A stretch of 8,425 bases of DNA. Origin: Dehalococcoidales bacterium (GTDB taxonomy: Bacteria > Chloroflexota > Dehalococcoidia > Dehalococcoidales > UBA5760). Made by a program: the position numbers and the translations under genes. The stretch is from positions 1 through 8,425 of the forward strand of contig JAQUOC010000058.1 in the NCBI GenBank assembly GCA_028717305.1, written 5' to 3'. The stretch's first letter is position 1, and each line of letters begins with the position of its first letter. Positions 7,637 to 8,425 of this stretch are shown in pieces. The notes beneath the pieces are model-generated. The model saw only the letters and a program-made list of their open reading frames with translations. It did not search any database and was not told the DNA's origin.

Positions 7637-8311
7637 CTACCACGAAGTTGGCTTATATATTTTACGACCATCGGGCATTTGGACTGGATTAGGGAACAAA
7701 TGCCGACTGTAAGCCTTGGCATGAATTCTGAAAGAGCCTGGTAAAAGCAGTTCCAGCTCACGGTTATGCCTGTGAAACGGGAAGGCAAAGAGAAGGTGCT
7801 TGTCAGGGAAAAGGCTGTTACAAGTTTTGACAGCCGGAGAAATATCAGTGTCACCAGTGAGCAGGACTACGGTATCACACTTATTGTTGTAGATAATTTC
7901 AAATAGCCTGGCTGCAATTGCTATATCCGTCTCTTTTTCTTCATGCTTGACAAATTTCCCATATAGTGGGCATTTGATATCCTTTGGAGCCGACTTTGCC
8001 ATTTGGTAATGCAGTGGGCATGTGACATCCTTAGGCTTGAACCTTGCCATTTCAGAAATAATACCGGTGGATTTTAAGCACTCGATATAATCCTGATGAC
8101 GTTTGATTACACCTGGGTCATTCAAATGATGGGCAAAGGCAGAAAAGTAGTAAATCTCTGCTAATCTAGCATCTTTACCGATAAGGTACAGAAAAGAGGA
8201 GCACATTGATCGAATATTGAGCCATTTAACACGCAGGTTATGAATTCGGCCTAGATCAATGATTGAGTGATAGAGGTTAAATCCGTCAATTAGAAAATTC
8301 ACACGGTTCAT
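7637..8311 (-). CDS. NYN-domain (PIN-like, LabA/DUF88) predicted ribonuclease
   Basis: This 224-residue protein has a NYN fold, a PIN-like Mg-dependent nuclease family usually acting on RNA. Seen: NFLIDGFNLYHS at 5-16 (D9), EEKETDIAIA at 124-133 (D129) and VVLLTGDTDISPAV at 148-161 (D154, D156), the acidic residues expected for a metal site. Residues 88-119 contain a tandem 16-residue duplication, each copy with PKD-x-x-CPL (Cys98 and Cys114). The start at 8311 is preferred because the first strand of the domain begins 5 residues later; an in-frame ATG at 8365 would add 18 residues translated from a hairpin leader. GGAGG (8328-8324) lies 12 bases upstream, rather far. The gene converges on the large methyltransferase gene with only 22 bases between stops. 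It may belong to the defence island as an RNA-cutting effector, or be an unrelated neighbour. I cannot name its substrate. Confidence 0.88.
   Translation of the reverse strand: MNRVNFLIDGFNLYHSIIDLGRIHNLRVKWLNIRSMCSSFLYLIGKDARLAEIYYFSAFAHHLNDPGVIKRHQDYIECLKSTGIISEMARFKPKDVTCPLHYQMAKSAPKDIKCPLYGKFVKHEEKETDIAIAARLFEIIYNNKCDTVVLLTGDTDISPAVKTCNSLFPDKHLLFAFPFHRHNRELELLLPGSFRIHAKAYSRHLFPNPVQMPDGRKIYKPTSW
7955..8050 (-). repeat. Tandem 48-base duplication inside the NYN gene
   Basis: Two adjacent 48-base units (8050-8003 and 8002-7955 on the - strand) encode residues 88-103 and 104-119. Both read MA-x-x-x-PKD-x-x-CPL, with 8 of 16 residues identical. By hand alignment without gaps, 33 of 48 bases match. 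The shared core on the + strand is AGTGGGCAT followed by TGA, ATCCTT and GG. The divergence suggests an old, retained duplication rather than a recent slippage. Confidence 0.8.
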
Positions 8312-8323
8312 AAAAGTAAAAAA

Positions 8324-8345
8324 CCTCCGGATCGTAACCCGGAGG
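8324..8345 (-). terminator. Terminator-like hairpin with T6 just before the NYN start
   Basis: On the - strand CCTCCGG (8345-8339) and CCGGAGG (8330-8324) form a perfect 7-bp GC-rich stem around the 8-base loop GTTACGAT. Six T residues follow directly (8323-8318). This is textbook intrinsic-terminator geometry, yet it ends only 12 bases before the NYN ATG, and its 3' arm contains the only nearby Shine-Dalgarno-like sequence (GGAGG). It is either the end of a short upstream transcript or an attenuator of the NYN gene. Confidence 0.65.
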
Positions 8346-8347
8346 GG

Positions 8348-8369
8348 CCCAGCAGCTATCGCCACTGGG
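8348..8369 (-). ncRNA. Upstream leader hairpin (possible short structured RNA with the adjacent terminator)
   Basis: On the - strand CCCAGTGGC (8369-8361) pairs with GCTGCTGGG (8356-8348) around the tetraloop GATA. This gives 9 consecutive pairs, two of them G-T wobbles. It sits two bases before the terminator-like stem, and a candidate promoter lies upstream. Together they could form an RNA of about 60 bases or the 5' leader of the NYN mRNA. I recognise no known riboswitch or small-RNA family. Confidence 0.4.
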
Positions 8370-8382
8370 GATGATTAGTTAT

Positions 8383-8411
8383 ATTTTGAAGGACTTCCTG
8401 CAATTTGTCAA
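8383..8411 (-). promoter_or_regulatory. Candidate sigma70-type promoter driving the NYN leader
   Basis: On the - strand a perfect TTGACA (8411-8406) is followed, 17 bases later, by CAAAAT (8388-8383; 4 of 6 to TATAAT). Transcription would start near 8376, just before the first leader hairpin and about 65 bases upstream of the NYN ATG. The -35 box is exact and the spacing ideal; the -10 box is only fair. An alternative TATAAC at 8383-8378 would need a 22-base spacer, which is too long. Confidence 0.45.
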
Positions 8412-8425
8412 TAGGGCAAAGGACA

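Noticed and set aside
8312..8365. 18-residue N-terminal extension of the NYN protein from the ATG at 8365
   Set aside because: The extension is translated from the two hairpins and T-run of the leader, and the NYN fold starts right after the ATG at 8311.
1..8425. CRISPR array, tRNA, rRNA, transposase or phage structural genes
   Set aside because: I saw no regularly spaced direct repeats, no cloverleaf or rRNA-like stretch, and no such protein in any frame.

Overview
The window holds a compact five-gene block on the + strand (141-7614) and one converging gene on the - strand (8311-7637). Coding density is very high. Start codons follow purine-rich Shine-Dalgarno sites, and a stem-plus-T-run element resembles a bacterial intrinsic terminator. 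A mid-GC bacterium is therefore most likely, but nothing here fixes the taxon and no housekeeping gene is present. The content is typical of a defence island.

Layout: 1-140 is a short leader with a weak candidate promoter and short repeats. 141-380 encodes a small excisionase/MerR-like helix-turn-helix (HTH) protein. 358-1629 encodes a DNA amino-methyltransferase (DPFGGCGT and TSPPY motifs). 1657-2733 encodes a NurA-like nuclease. 2737-4326 encodes a HerA-like hexameric ATPase. 4336-7614 encodes a 1092-residue protein of the type IIG/Eco57I/PglX kind: N-terminal nuclease-like domain, N6-adenine methyltransferase core (DPACGSG, NPPW) and C-terminal target-recognition region. 8311-7637 (-) encodes a NYN/PIN-like nuclease with an internal 16-residue duplication. 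8312-8411 (-) is its leader, with a candidate promoter and two consecutive hairpins, the second followed by T6.

The five + strand genes overlap or lie 3 to 27 bases apart, so they look like one transcription unit with partly coupled translation. My reading, which is inference, is a restriction-modification-like or phage-exclusion system. The HTH protein would regulate, the two methyltransferases would mark or sense self DNA, and HerA with NurA would form a translocase-nuclease that degrades unmarked DNA. HerA-NurA is established as a DNA end-resection pair in archaea, and HerA-like ATPases are established partners of defence effectors in bacteria. The full combination seen here lacks the marker genes of BREX (PglZ, BrxC), DISARM (DrmA/DrmB) and Dnd/Ssp, at least inside this window. 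The NYN gene may be a separate neighbour.

Two possible nuclease centres have non-canonical residues: Asn where NurA proteins normally have a second Asp, and Glu in place of the Lys of an ExK motif in the large methyltransferase. Which protein cuts, if any, is therefore an open question.
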